The notes below the pieces were generated by a model. The model did not search any database and was not told the DNA's origin. It saw nothing but the letters and a program-made list of their open reading frames with translations. From contig CM056381.1 of NCBI GenBank assembly GCA_029718625.1, positions 51,764,157-51,828,156 on the forward strand: a DNA stretch of 64,000 nucleotides. The letters run 5' to 3'. This document shows, in pieces, positions 1 to 13,600 of the stretch. Both the position numbers and the translations under genes were made by a program. The stretch comes from Synaphobranchus kaupii (taxonomy: Eukaryota > Chordata > Actinopteri > Anguilliformes > Synaphobranchidae). Positions within the stretch are counted from its first letter, which is position 1, and each line of letters starts with the position of its first letter.

Positions 1-1505
1 AAACGAGCAAAGTTGGGTTATTCTACTAGGTAGCTAGCCTAGCTAACTCTAGCTATCTAACGTTAGCCAAATGAACTAGGTACAACAACCAGCTATCTTT
101 ACCTGCAGATTTTAATAATGACAAATCGGACCACCTTCTGTCCCCTTCCTTGCTCATTCATAGAACGACAGTAAACAGGCTAAATGTATAACTTAGCTAA
201 TGTTTGGTAACATAGCACAAGGCATTCATAAATAACGTTACACACCTAATATGACTGTCTTGTCTAACGCCAGGCATTTACTGGAACTGGGAGATGGCAC
301 TCCTTGATTGAATTCTATAAGAATTGGCGAGAGTTGTTATTACGAAAAAATAGGGTTGTAAAATTCCCCTTTTTGAGGAATTTTGAGGTAATTTTGGAAA
401 TTTATACTGTTCAATATTTTTCATAAATTGTAAGTATGTCTTTGGTTTTTTATGTATTGGGCCTATTTGAGGGGTCACTGCAAATACTTTAGACAAAATT
501 GTTAGGGAGAAAACCATGGGTTTTAAGAAATGTTAACAAACATGACGTTGGTTTACCACAATGTGAATAATGTTACATTTATTTGTAGGCTATGTTTATA
601 TTTGAATGTTTTTTTTTTTGTTTTTTTTAATGCAGTTTAACAAAAAGCATATTATATGAGGAAACTTGAAGTGCTATACTTTCGTCATTTCCTGTACTCC
701 TAAACGGCAAATTATGTAGGCCTATGTAATAGGAATAACTTCATATTTTGACTAAAATAAGTTTAAAGAAAATATTCTAACTTGACTTGTTGACCTCTGC
801 TAATTATTTACCATGTCTCTACAAACAGCTGTCTTCTGCAAGTAGAGAGACAGAAATTCTTTGCTTTTCCTGTTTTAAATTTTTTTTTATATACTTACAG
901 AATAGCTTACCATAGTCAACTTTGGGAATTTGTAGTTGTAAACGTTGTGTTATCATAAAGATAATGTGTTGTAGATTTGGGATGTGTACAAATTCAAAAT
1001 ATGTTTTAGAGTATATCATGTTAAAGACTTATTGGTTCTTCTTGGCATCAATTTGTGCTCTGTCAGCATTAGGAGCATGCCTATGCTTATTTAAGGAAAA
1101 TGTTCATCCGAAACATGTATTTAATATCGGCGGATGATGATAGAAACACCCACAGCATGATTCATGTAATACCCTGCTTGAATAGATTGCGCTCCCAAGG
1201 TGTAGAGTAATTACTTTTTGGTTTTGATTTAAAGCATTTCTCAACAATGATATAGCTTCAGCGTGCAACCAAAAAGGCTTACAAGTTTGGAATGCAACAT
1301 AGTTGAAAAAGAAAATGCTTGTAGGGCTGTTTTCCAGACATGGATTAAGCCTAGTCCTAGATTTAAAAAGTTTTTCAGCAGAGATCTTCATTGAATTTTT
1401 CTTTTAGTCTAGGGCTAGGCTAAATCCATGTCTGGGAAACCGTCCCATTGTGTTTAGTTAATTTAATGGTTCTTATTTTATTTTGTCTTTTCTGTATTTG
1501 TGCAG
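1..1505. other. fzr1 upstream or first-intron sequence, no coding exon seen
   Basis: The stretch is A/T-rich. It opens with a cluster of TAGCTAGC and AACGTTAGC-type motifs (about 25-70), which recur near the other gene starts in this window. A foldback MITE lies at 1322-1446. No convincing promoter or first exon could be fixed. Confidence 0.4.
1322..1446. repeat. Short foldback MITE
   Basis: Inverted arms of about 30 bp: TTTCCAGACATGGATTAAGC near 1330 pairs with the complementary end GGATTTAGCC...GGGAAAC near 1405-1442. This 'cagacatggattaagcctagtcctaga' type sequence is a common dispersed foldback in fish genomes (family knowledge). Confidence 0.65.
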
Positions 1506-1569
1506 ACAGTGAGTCTTGGTGGACCCTTGTCTGTTTTGCACTCTCGTCCCTCCCTTACCACACAGAACC
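1506..1569 (+). other. fzr1: fzr1 5' UTR part of the first coding exon
   Basis: A splice-acceptor-like tract ending TTTGTGCAG precedes position 1506, and the exon then runs to the ATG at 1570. This implies at least one upstream non-coding exon, which I cannot place in 1-1505. The acceptor is inferred from consensus only. Confidence 0.55.
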
Positions 1570-1638
1570 ATGGACCAGGACTATGAACGGCGACTACTTA
1601 GGCAGATCAACATCCAGAATGAGAATGCCAGTCCTATT
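1570..1638 (+). CDS. fzr1: fzr1 coding exon 1
   Basis: It encodes residues 1-23, starting [12 protein letters not shown] as in vertebrate FZR1. The ATG has an A at -3 (ACCATGG-type context). It ends in phase 0 at a GTGAGT donor. Confidence 0.95.
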
Positions 1639-4600
1639 GTGAGTCTCCCACTCGGGCACCATGCCAGCACACAAGATACAGCTCCATTTAGATTTCTCTG
1701 TCCTGTTTTCAGGCCCTAACTACTTAAAATACCAAATACCCTTTTTGAATGTTGTTATTTTTTATTTATTTTAAAAAAACATTTTTTTTAACAGGCATTT
1801 AGCAGACGCTCTCATCCAGAGTGACTTACACAACTTTTTATCACATTTTACATAGTTATCCATTTCTACAGCTGGATATATACTGAAGCAATGCAGGTTA
1901 AGTACCTTGCTCAAGGGTACAACGGCAGTGTCCTACCCGGGAATCGAACCTGCAACCTTTCGGTTACAAGCCCACGTCCTTAACCATTATACTACACTGC
2001 CGCCCTGTTATATGTTATATTTCATTTTATTGTACTGGATAACCAACCTGCACCAAAATGACTTCCAAAATGTCATTGTGGGTTGTCACTCAAACCATCT
2101 CATTTAGCACTTGTGATTTACAATAATGAATTTCTAAAGTTAAAGAGATAGTTCACACAAAAACAAAGCTTTCACATTCCTATCTATTAGCTTGAGTGTA
2201 AAATTTGACTTGAAAGTGTCTCTTCATGACATCTTGAAGATTCAAGGCTCTCGTACTAAATCCAAAATGATTCATTGTGCACACAAAGCCTCTAAATGGG
2301 TTGCTACCAAATTCATTCATATTTATTATTTTGGATAGGCTATTTCAGAGAGATTTCTGGAAAGTTGAGATGTTGCACTGGTTTCAGTTGACTTTCCATT
2401 CTTTTTGGGTTTGGCCTAGTAGTTGAGAGCCTGGAATCTGGAATGAGACACCTTGGAGAGTTCACATTGTCAGGTCAAATGAATAATCTGAAGGTGTGAA
2501 GGCAAATGTGGGAGTTCACCCCAAAATTAAACTGCCACTTTAACTTTGGGCTGTAATGGAGGAAACAGACTTGTCAAAAAGGGTATATTCTCACCATTTA
2601 CTGGAATAGGGCTTTCCTCTGCCGGGCAGCATAGTGGTGCAGTGGATAGCACTGTCGCTTCACAGCAAGAAGGTGCTGGGATGGAATGCTGGCCAGGGCC
2701 TTTCTGTGTGGAGTCCTGTGTCCGAGTGGTTTTCCTCTGGGTACTGCGGTTTCCTCCCACAATCCAAAGACATGTATGTTAGGCTAATCATTGGGGCATT
2801 AACGGGGCGTTGCTGTAAAAGAGTACACATGCTCAGTCAACCTACCCTGTATAAATAAATGTTAATAAATAAAATAAATAAATGTAAAAACTTGCCACTG
2901 TCTGTCAGAAGGTATCTGGGTTTAAAGGGTTAGTTCGGAATTTTGGACATAATGTCTCAATTACGACTTACCCATGATGTAGTTGATTGATGGAAACCAT
3001 TTTCAGATAATTCCATGCTGTCCCTTCTTTTGGACATACACACATTGCTAATGCTAGCGCAACTCGTAGAAAAGTAGTAGCATCCACTACCAAACGCACT
3101 TAAACACTCCAAGGTGCACCCAAAGCAAAGAAAATACGACGACAGTCTATCGGGGTTATTTTCAGTGATTATACCATCATTTTTGAAGTCAAACTATCGT
3201 TGAATCCTTTACTTTGTGCTCACCTAAATTCTCAGTGGAAGTACGGCGTTAGTTTAGTAGCGAGGTAACGTAAAGTAGCCTATAGCTCTGCCGGCCAAAA
3301 ACAATATCGCGCGTGTGAAAGAATCAGACTCGTAGCTAGTATTGTTAGCTAACGTTCAGGTAAGATGGTATTTCGGTGTGTATTTCAAGGTTGTTCAAAT
3401 CATGCAAAAAAAAAAAGGGCACCACACCAAGTTTTTACCGATTTCCAGTGGAAGATCAACAAAGAAAACAGCTGCTGCTCGCATGGATGTCACCAATTGA
3501 GACACTAAAAAAAGTTTGTAGTGACCATTTCACGGAGGATGACTATGTGAAAATCAAAAAAGGACGGGCGGGACACCCTCTACTGAAGGAGACTGCTGTG
3601 CCATCACCTGTTTTTCTTCATGCACCGAAAACAACTGATGAGCAGGTAACTAATAAATGATTGCATGCGTGATCTATCTATTCAGCTAGCTAGCTAGTTG
3701 CCACGATTGGGAAGTCATGGATGTGGTCAAACTTTTCCTGCAAATTGGTAGCCAGTGTGCTTGCTTGTATATGCTGTGTTATTATGTAGCATGTTTGTGT
3801 TTAGCTGACTTGTTGTCTACCAAATATGTAACTTTACGGCAAAACGGATTGTGTCGGCAACTGTGGAGTACAGCGGATGGCCTATAGGCAGATACCCTGG
3901 CTAATCTACTGCTAGCTCCGCCGCCGTACTTCCACTGAGCACAAAGTAAAGGATTCAACGATAGTTTGACTTCAAAAATTATGGTATAATCACTGAAAAT
4001 AACCCCAATAGACTCGTCGTATTTTATTTGCTTTGGGTGCACCTTGGAGTGTTTAAGTGCGTTTGGTAGTGGATGCTACTACTTTCCTACGAGTTGCGCT
4101 AGCATTAGCAATGTGCATATGTCCAAAAGAAGGGACAGCATGGAATTATCTGAAAATGGTTTCCATCAATCAACTACATCATGGGTAAGTCGTAATTGAG
4201 ACATTATGTCCAAAATTCCGAACTAACCCTTTAAACAACTTGCACATCATTTTTATACCATTATTCCTTCTATCTTTTCCCCAACCCCCCTGCAGAAAGT
4301 AACAGAGGTAATGAGGGCTTTGACTCCCAGCAGCTCCCCCTTGTCTTCCCCGAGCAAGCATGGTGACCGGTTCATTCCGTCCCGCGCTGGGGCCAACTGG
4401 AGCATCAACTTCCACCGGATCAATGTGAGATCACACCCCCTAATTGTCGTTTCTCTGTACAGCAAATCTTTACACATTTAATATTATTTTATATTATTTA
4501 CACATACTTTTTTTTTCCTCCAAATTTGGTAGCCCATTGTACCCTATGTTATTCAATTCTCTGTGTAGCAACCACTTAAGAACTACACAACCACGTCAGC

Positions 4601-7600
4601 CGGTAGTAGGAAGGAGGGCGCCACTTCCTCTTCAGGGCGCGACTCCACTAGCTCCTGACCGCGATTTCAACTCGCTCGGGGCTGCTTGTTCGCAATGATT
4701 TGCCGAGTCCCTCCCCCCACATCGGGAGCGGCCGCCAATTTCCACTGCCTCGAGGCACCGGCCATTAGGGTTGTCACGATATCCAGTAATATCGGATATT
4801 TAAATATTAAATAAATATATTATATATTTAAAATATCGCAGAGGTGACTGACTGTAGCCACGATATTTTAAAAAATATATATTTAAAAAAAAATTATTAT
4901 TGCTATTCTAAGGACAAAACATGCATACATACTTTTAAATAATAATATTGGTCGGAAATAATACGTGAGTTTATATTTCAAAATTTGTATAACTCAAAAT
5001 ATTTGCATTAGGCTACTGCATGCGCCATGGCCCGCCCGACAAATTTGAGCGTTGCGTCCTTTCCCGCTTCATTTTCTATTTTACTTCTGATGCCTCGCAA
5101 CAAATTCTGTATGCTTTGTTTTTTTTATATTTGGTTGTTAATATTTGTTCTCTATTTTTTATTTTGTCACCATTAGCCTATTCGTATACTGGTACTAATT
5201 AATTATCTGATGCGCAATGTTAACAGCAGAATGTGGATGGTTATTACATCGATTTTCCAATTACCAGTGGAGGGTTAGTGGAAGGTAGGATGTAGGATCA
5301 AATTACAACGTCTCATCGCTTGCTTTCATCCTTGCAGAGGGGGCTATTGCAATAGATGTAACAGCCACGGTATCAATGTATTATCCTATCTCGTGACTGA
5401 TCGTCATCATTAGTTAAGAGAAAGCGAGAGAAGATGGCTGATCTTGTTTCAAAGAAAAACACTATCTCGCCAATCTGGCTACAAACCCAATGATAACAGA
5501 GAACCGGCGAATGTCGACGAGGTAACACACCGTAGGCTAATGCATTAAAAAGTTGTCACTAATAAGGATGGGAATACAACAAACATTTCCCATAAAACAT
5601 TTTCGATAACTACACAGTCATAATGAGTGCATTATAACATTATGCCTATGAGAACCTACAGGAGATGGCAATAAATAATTTATCATATGCTGCAGACATA
5701 GCAGCAAACATTGCATCGCAACATTGTTTTGTGGACACAGTTCGAAACGTAATAAATTGACGGTAGGGGTGCTCCGATCAGCATTTTTGGGACCGATCAC
5801 CGAAATGATGATCGGCCGATACCGATCGTGAAAAAAAATTGGCCCCTCAATATTTTCAATCTTAATGGTCTCTAAATATTGTATCCATATTTTATGATGC
5901 ATCCTTTTTACAACTTCTGTGTGTGTGAAAGTGTGCTATACAAATAAAATTCATTATTATTATTTCTATTTATCATGTAACATTATTCTTAACAACATTG
6001 TATATTAAATATTAAAATTAAGAGATGACAAAGTATAATGAATTAACAACTGTTCATTTATTGTCAGGCAACATTCCACACACTCTAGTCTAGAGACACT
6101 CTCTTAAACAGACAGAGACCAATCAGCTCCATAAGCAGACAGTGCACGTTTCTGTTCCAGTAGACTCCGTAGCATATATAAGGTACTGTTCCACCTAAGA
6201 TAAGATAGCCTTTATTAATGGGGGATTTGGTTTGTCACAGCAGCAATGATACAGAAAGGTAGTGAAAAATACACAAGATACACATTACTGAAATACTAAA
6301 TACCTGGTGGATACATCTTGCTGTGGCCTTTTGATCGGCTGGCCCAGTTGTTTCTGGATACTTTCAAGTCGGGAGTAAGCAAGCTGGGAGTGTTTGAAGC
6401 GACCGACGATGCGTCTTCCATGGCCTATTATATCGGTGATGTTGCGCTGTGATAAAACTCCCTCGTTCACAGCGAGCTGGAGAGTATGGGCCATGCACGA
6501 CAGGCTGGGTAAACCGGCATCCCTCATGGCCTTTTCCATATTCCTGGCATTGTCCCTTAAATAAATAGATAAAAGATAACACTTTATTAATCGGGAATTT
6601 GGTTACAGCAGCAGAGTGACGAGAAGCTAACTAGTGCTAGCTAGCTAGCCAAAAAAGCTACTAAATACAGAATCAAATACATAGGCTAGTAAGGCTACAT
6701 TACAGTCATTTAGCAGACTCTTTTATGCAAAGCAACTTACAATAAGTGCATAGCCTACCGTAGAAGAACGTGCACTTTTTCCTTCGCGATTCCCCATGCC
6801 TGGAACATGTCGGTGATTGCAGTAGCAAGAGCCTCCGCAGTGTGTGACCCGGAGAACTCCTGAGAGTGAAGGACAACTTTGTGTAGTTCGAAGTTTTGAT
6901 GGATGAACTGCGCAGTTAGGCGTAACATGGACATGGGACATACACTCGCACTCCAGATGTCACTTGTGAAACTGATTGATGTGATGTCGCCCTTCATAAG
7001 GCTATCGATATGCGTATACACTGTTTGGTACAACTGCGGGAGGCATACGTCGGTGAAATATTTACGCCTGGGCATAGCGTAGCGTGGATCTAAGTAGGAC
7101 ACGAGTCGTTTGAATCCTTCGTCTTCCACAACAGACAGCGGCTGGTGATCAAGGCAAATGAATTCCATTATTTTGGAGGACATTTCTTTTGCTTTCCTGC
7201 TGTCCTGGCTGTAGGGTTGCTGTCGTTGGAATACCTCTGCTACCGTCGGCTGGGTGAGTGCTAGTGCTGGTGATTGAGTTGCTGTATGGTCTCGCTCTCT
7301 CTCTTCCTTCGCGCTAGCTAACTTGGAAAACTCATCATATTGATTGATGTGACTCCCCTTCAAATGTCTGATGAGGTTCGTGGTGTTGAAGCTTTTTGGT
7401 TGTATTCCTCCACGAGGGATTTCCTTTGAACACACCTTGCAAATAGCTAGTTTTTTTATCTTTTTCAGACACACTGAAGAATTGCCAGACCGGCGAAGAC
7501 ATTTTAGCAGCACGCGGTAGTGAAATAAAAATTGTCTCGCGTGTTTTTGACATACGTTTTGCGTCATCTGATCGGCCTTTATAGCCAATCACCAATCGCA

Positions 7601-10600
7601 CTTTTTAGAACGAATATCGGCCGATACTGATCGGCGACCGATTGATCGGAGCACCCCTAATTGACGGGTGCTCATCGTCATCATGTTTGTCATCATATTC
7701 ATTTTTGGAGAGGTCTATGAAGTGTGTATCTACTAAGTTACGAGAAAAGTTACTCAGTGAGATGAGTGACAGTACGGGATGTTGCAGTTGGCAGTAATTT
7801 ATACATGGATCCAAAACGAATAACCTTTTGATTCTCGTTTTTCAATTTCTGTTTTTAAAATGAATAGAGCATAACCATTCGTTTGTTTTTTAATTTCTGT
7901 TTCTGAAACGGGAAATGATTGGCCAAAAAAGTACACGGATCCAGAAGCAACGCTAAGGCTACTGCACTTAGAACTCAATGCTGCCACACGTGGTAATTTA
8001 CTTCTGTTCACGTTGTCATTAATCCACTATAATTATATATGAACGATAATGTTGAATATCACAATATTTCTTAAAGGCATATCGACGATATGAAAATGGG
8101 ATATTGTGACAACCCTACCGGCCATACTCGGATCTGGCGGGACCAGGGGCGTGAACCCCTGATCCTTGGTGTGCAACTGCACCGACTGAAAGTCGGCGCT
8201 TTTACCGCTGCACCACCAAATGTGCTTTCCACATTTAAAGGATAATTTGTTTATTTATTTATTTATTTATTTTTACTTGAACCTATTTTTACGAACTATT
8301 TCCACCATGCGGATCGGTAATAACATTAATTATAGCATAGTAGGCGAATATATCTAATGTTTCCGCTGTTTCCCTTTTTCATTTGGTTAACCATTAGAAT
8401 TTTGCCACCTTTATAATAAAGTACTGTCTTTGATAATGAAATTTCAAATATCTTGTTAGAGCTTGCAATTGCATATGAGGTAAATTACATTTAAATTATC
8501 ATTTTGACACCATTATTTCATAATCGCATGAAACATCCATGCAGTTTGGGAAATAGATTTTAATTTTCCAATTTCATCATTTGAGTAAAGTTAATAATAA
8601 AGCGCGCAAATCTCTGTTTAAATGAAATGTCAATACAAGTATATGAAATGGCAAATTCAAATCGAATGACAGAATTTTAATTTTAATTTTGAGACAATAT
8701 TTGCACATATGAGTGGGAAATTTAAATGCAAATGTAGGATTACCAGGGTTTTTCCTGGCTCAAAAATGTTTTTCATAGCTAAGAGGACCAGAGCAGGTAC
8801 ATTAGTTTGTCAGTATTAATTCATCACTTTAGTTTTTCCCAACAGGGATCTTGATGTGGCTGGGATCTTACTTTAATTTCATTAAAGATGATTACCATTG
8901 CCTTCACAATCATGAAGGTCATGATACACGGGCAACTTTTTGAGGTAGTGCAAATGGGCAGATTTTTCACCATACTTTATTTTCTTAGAGCCCACCATGT
9001 TTTCCTCACTGATTTTTGTCCTATTTGCTTATTTCCATCCTTTTTGCAGGCAATATTGGCCGTCTACATTGCCTAAAAATATTACATATTTATCATGGCC
9101 TTTAAGCTTTCCGTATAATTAAATATACATATTAGGGATGCAGCCAGGGCCGTGGGGTGGGCCCGGGGCGAGTCAACCTACGTGGGGCCCAGCTGTTAAC
9201 ACGATGACGTCATAACCCGTCATAAGCTTAAATAGTATCTATTATGTAACTATGTACGAAGGATTTACAGGCTACGACATCACACAAACCATCCATATAC
9301 AACAAACCAATTGAAGAATTAGTAGGCTATGCCATTACTCCGCCCTTGAATTAAAATACTGTAATTAACAATAACAACTCGTCACACTTTTGCCTAATTT
9401 CTCCAATTAAAATTAAAACAATAATACTGTGGGTTGTGGTACGATCATAGCTATGAACCATGAATTGTAGATTGTTCTATTGATTGAGGTGGACCATAAT
9501 TGCATAAGTTCACGATGTTGAACACTAGCTTTTTCATTGTAGGCCTAAAGAGAGGTAAAAAGCAGGCAGAGGGTGGGATATACAATAAAAGTTTATAAAT
9601 AGGCTACTGACAGCATGTTAAGAGATGGATCGCAGCAAGTTGCACCAATTTGATTCAACATTTTTTCAAGCATATTTCTCCGGATGATCCAAATCATTAT
9701 TCCCATTAGGCTATAGTAGGCCTACGTTTATTACAATGTTTGTGTTTGACGTGATTTAACATTGCAGATGAATTTTTCGTTTTAAAATTTTAACTGGAGA
9801 AATGAAGCAAAAGAAAACCGCTGATCGTTAATATCATGTAACGGCTTGACGAGCACATTCACGTGAAGGGTCGAAAAACAGCACACTTGCTTAAGCGGCG
9901 ATCTCCTCCTCCTCCATGTTTTTCTTTGAGTCTATCCAAGGAACCTTTCAATTTTACATTTAATTAATCTCTTCTTTTTTTTTTCTTGTTTCTTTTTTTA
10001 TGCTGTAGCATAGGCTACTTTCTGAATTTGTCTCGGTCTCTACTGTTTGAGTTTGCCATTTTGCCACCCAACTCGACAAAAACAACTTTAAGCAAATTTG
10101 AAAAATATCTAGCTGCAGACTGCACATAGCTATAGCGTATAGGGATGTAAGCCTAGCTACTTCCCACATAACATCAGCTTTCCAAAATGCCATTTAGGCT
10201 AAATGTATTTCTGTGTGTCTGGGTGTGCTTCACGAAGATATATATGCTATTTTAGATAAATATTATTTTATAAAAAAGAAACGATTTCCCCTCTCACCGT
10301 GGGGCCCTGTGAAGTGCGGGGCCTGGGGCGGTCGCACCGGTTGCCCCCCCCCCAAAGGACGGCTCTGGATGCAGCGGTATACCAGTTTCACGATATACCA
10401 CGGTATGAAAATGGATGCTTATAATACCGTAGACATTTGCTTATCTAAGGTTTTGAATTCTATGGTTTTCCATGTTATTTTGCCACAAACGCAACTCAAC
10501 GGAAAATGAGACGACTACTATTTTAAGTTTTTAAAAATATATTTTTCATGTAAATAAAATTTTTGCTTTCAATATAAAGTACATATCTTTGCAGGACATA

Positions 10601-13600
10601 ATACCATTGTGAAAATACAATAAAGCTTTTGTTCAATCAAAAAGAAACTTGGTTTGGGTTGTTGTAAAACAGTAACAATTGTGTAATACCGTGAACCGTG
10701 ATATTTTCTGAGACTGTTATCATACCGTCAAAATCTCATACCGTTGCATCCCTAATACAAATTATAAATATAGCTTATGTTATCACAGGGTGACATGTCT
10801 TTGGTTTTAATTGTGTTCCAAGTACGTATGTCACTCAAAAATGTAGGCATCATGCTCGCGTTTTGTCAGATGATTCAATTATCGATGGTGGTGCTTGCAT
10901 TCATTCCCTTATAGCACATTGAAATAATGTGAAATAAAATTCATATGGGTTATTTTCTCAAATAATATTGTTGATTTTTTTATTACTTAATTTCAAAATC
11001 AATGACAAGGCACATACGCTATGATGCTATTTTCTCAATAAATGGCAAAAGTCCCAGTTGAAGATAACATTTTTTAAAGTTATATATTTTCTTAATCGTC
11101 ATTGATTTCACTTGGCCGCTATCAATGAGACGCAGTGATATGAGGTAAATGTATAAACGGATGTGATTTCTCCAAGGTGGCTTGGACGGCTTGAAAAAAC
11201 ACTTAGGCGGCCTGCCTAAGACATTTCAATGCAGGAAAAACTCTGATTACATTGCTATTTTATAAATTGCAGTTTCATTTGAATTTTGCCTACGATATGC
11301 TTCCACAAAAGTGAGCCACGCACCACTGGAAACGGTACATTTTTGTGCACACAATAGTTAAGTACGGTAGGTCAATTAAGTTCACCGAGCATGCAACAGA
11401 ATATATTTTAACTTCAGCTAATAAATTTCAACTTTCACATTCGTTCCAAATAATTGAGATAAACTGGACTTGTTTGAGGTAAATTGAACCTGTATCTAAA
11501 TATGCCCCATTCGACCTGTTGTACAGCAGAGCGGAGCGGTTCAAAGTAAAAAAAAAAAAAGGTGTGACAAAAGTATTAGTATTACCAATCAGCATGGTGG
11601 AAACGATTAGTAAAAATAGGTCCAAGTCAGAGAGAGAAAAAAAAAAAGGAAGTATCCTTTAAAAGTTACAAAATTCTGACAGAGGTACTTTAACGCACCC
11701 AAGTTTTGTTAATTATGCCCTTAAAAACTGAATCCACACAGTGCTCAAAATGGACAGTTTCAGGGGTATTGAGGCCTTTTTTTTTTGTATGTCTTAATTG
11801 ATGGTATGCAAAATGTTTTATGGAGTTTAATTTGTTAATGTTTCCTTGAATTTGAACATAGTAAATGTGGGAACTCTGTGCTCTTTACTTTTTACTTTCA
11901 ATGCTGTGACAGATTAATCATTACGTATACTTGAAAAAATCTCCCAACATTCAGAATTTCTTGTTTTTAGGAGAATGAGAAGTCACCCAGTCAAAACCGA
12001 AAGACAAAGGATGCTACATCTGACACAAACAAAGGTAACTTTCTGCACCAAACTATCTGCAGTTTTCACTGCCTTACTGTGACAGAGACCGAAAACTCCT
12101 GAGCATCCAGCCCAAAGCTTAAAGGGATAGTTCTCCTGAGTTTTTTATTTTATTTTAATTTTTGGTATAATTTTAGTGTACGTTTTCAAGTGGCCCAGTT
12201 TTTGTGTGCGATGAAGGGTATTTTATGCCCCTTTTTCATTGCACAACACTGTTCAGGAACCATCCATACCCGGAAGTATCGGGAACCTCAGTAGACAAGA
12301 ATGCGTTCTTGTTTCTGTGTCCACCGAACTTCGAGAACCGGGAAGATTAGGATTTTGGAGGAAGCTACAAAAAAGACAATACTTGTTTTACATAGCCTAA
12401 CCTTTCCTTAAAGGGGCAGTCGCCCAAAAATTAAAGCTGGAGTACGCAACTTTCTCAACGGTTGCATTTGTTGTCTAAACATTTCAAAGTCTTAAAGGGC
12501 AACTCCGGGTTATTTCTTAAAGCCCCAGGGAACAAAGTCTAAAAGCGTTGAAATATGTATGATATCAAACTTGAGTATGTTATTAAGCATCCACCAAAGT
12601 TGGAATGGAAAAATATATATATAAATATGATAAAACACTGCTCAAAAACCGCTGAATTGGCTGATCAGACCTGTATTAGGACGGTCGGGGCGTGGTCGTA
12701 ATATTCTTATGAGCACGCTTGATTGACATTCCTCTGTCCAAGAAGACACTTGGCATCACACACAAAAAAATACAAAATAGCGGGGAGAATCGGGGTTGTA
12801 CAACCATATATGTACGAACCTACTGACACTGAATTTGAGAGTGTAGAAATTCCACAACCAGGTAACCCGCGTTCTCTGGCTTCACAGGTGGTGACGGAAT
12901 GGTGGGTTTCAAGATACTAAGTTAACATGTAATAATAAACCGCACTTCTTAACTTTGGTATAACATTTGTTTCTTCCAATGAAGACGTGGGTATTGCTGC
13001 TAGTTAGCTAGCTAGTTGACGTTGAGTAGCTCGCATGTTGAATGCCACGGAATTGTTTGGTTGGTTACCCTGGCAAGTAAAGCTCCACTCCGCTTCAGTT
13101 CTGTGCGTTAAAAAAAAATCAACTGCGCTGTACCCAGCACCGGCGAGTGCAGCAATTAGAAGGCATATGTGATATTATTAGCTAACGTTAGTGCTACATG
13201 CCAAAAACGAGGATAAAAGTATCCAGTATCTACGGAGCCCCGGAGGTGCACAGAAGAAGGGGGGGGGGGGGGGGGGGGAAACGGGTTAATTTGTTCGCTC
13301 GTTTTAATTAAATTGTTCCCTCGATATAATTAATTAGTTCCCTCAATATAATTAGCTCCCTCGATATAATTAATTAGTTCCCTCAATATAATTAATTTGT
13401 TCTCTCATACCCTCATTCCGCAAGCAGGTCGTCTACCTTCCGAATGAATATCTTAATAAAGGCATTACCCCCCATAGTAGCCTACAGTGTCTGTAAGAAG
13501 TGGGCTGGTGGAAGGACACTACTGGTGGGATGCACTCTCTTCTTGCATTAGGCTACACATTGCTCAGGGACATTTTAAGCTTATACCGTAAAAGTGCAAC

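Larger units (their letters stand above)
5764..7659 (-). mobile_element. hAT transposon, internally deleted (inner)
   Basis: The termini are TAGGGGTGCTCCGATCA and its inverse, followed inward by repeated CGGCCGAT motifs. A perfect 8-bp duplication ATTGACGG lies at 5756-5763 and 7660-7667. It keeps the first two transposase exons on the minus strand and lacks the rest. Confidence 0.9.
4766..8117. mobile_element. Non-autonomous hAT-type element (outer)
   Basis: The termini are TAGGGTTGTCACGATATC and the inverse ATATTGTGACAACCCTA. The flanking 8-bp duplication CCGGCCAT (4758-4765 and 8118-8125) is perfect. The body is A/T-rich with no transposase of its own, and it is interrupted by a second hAT element at 5764-7659. 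Confidence 0.85.
4590..8219 (-). mobile_element. tRNA-derived SINE, split by a hAT insertion
   Basis: The left part (about 4590-4765) and right part (8118-8219) join into a minus-strand SINE whose order matches the copy at 44296-44440: a tRNA-like head, then GCCAGATCCGAGTATGGC, GGTGCCT and TTGGCGGC. The duplicated CCGGCCAT at the break shows that the SINE was present before the hAT element landed. It lies in fzr1 intron 2. Confidence 0.7.

Noticed and set aside
6755..7588. Host ZBED-type gene
   Set aside because: It lies within exact hAT ends and an 8-bp target duplication, and lacks the downstream transposase exons.
8130..8219. tRNA gene on the minus strand
   Set aside because: The tRNA-like fold belongs to the head of a SINE; its body continues on the other side of the hAT insertion and matches the copy at 44296.
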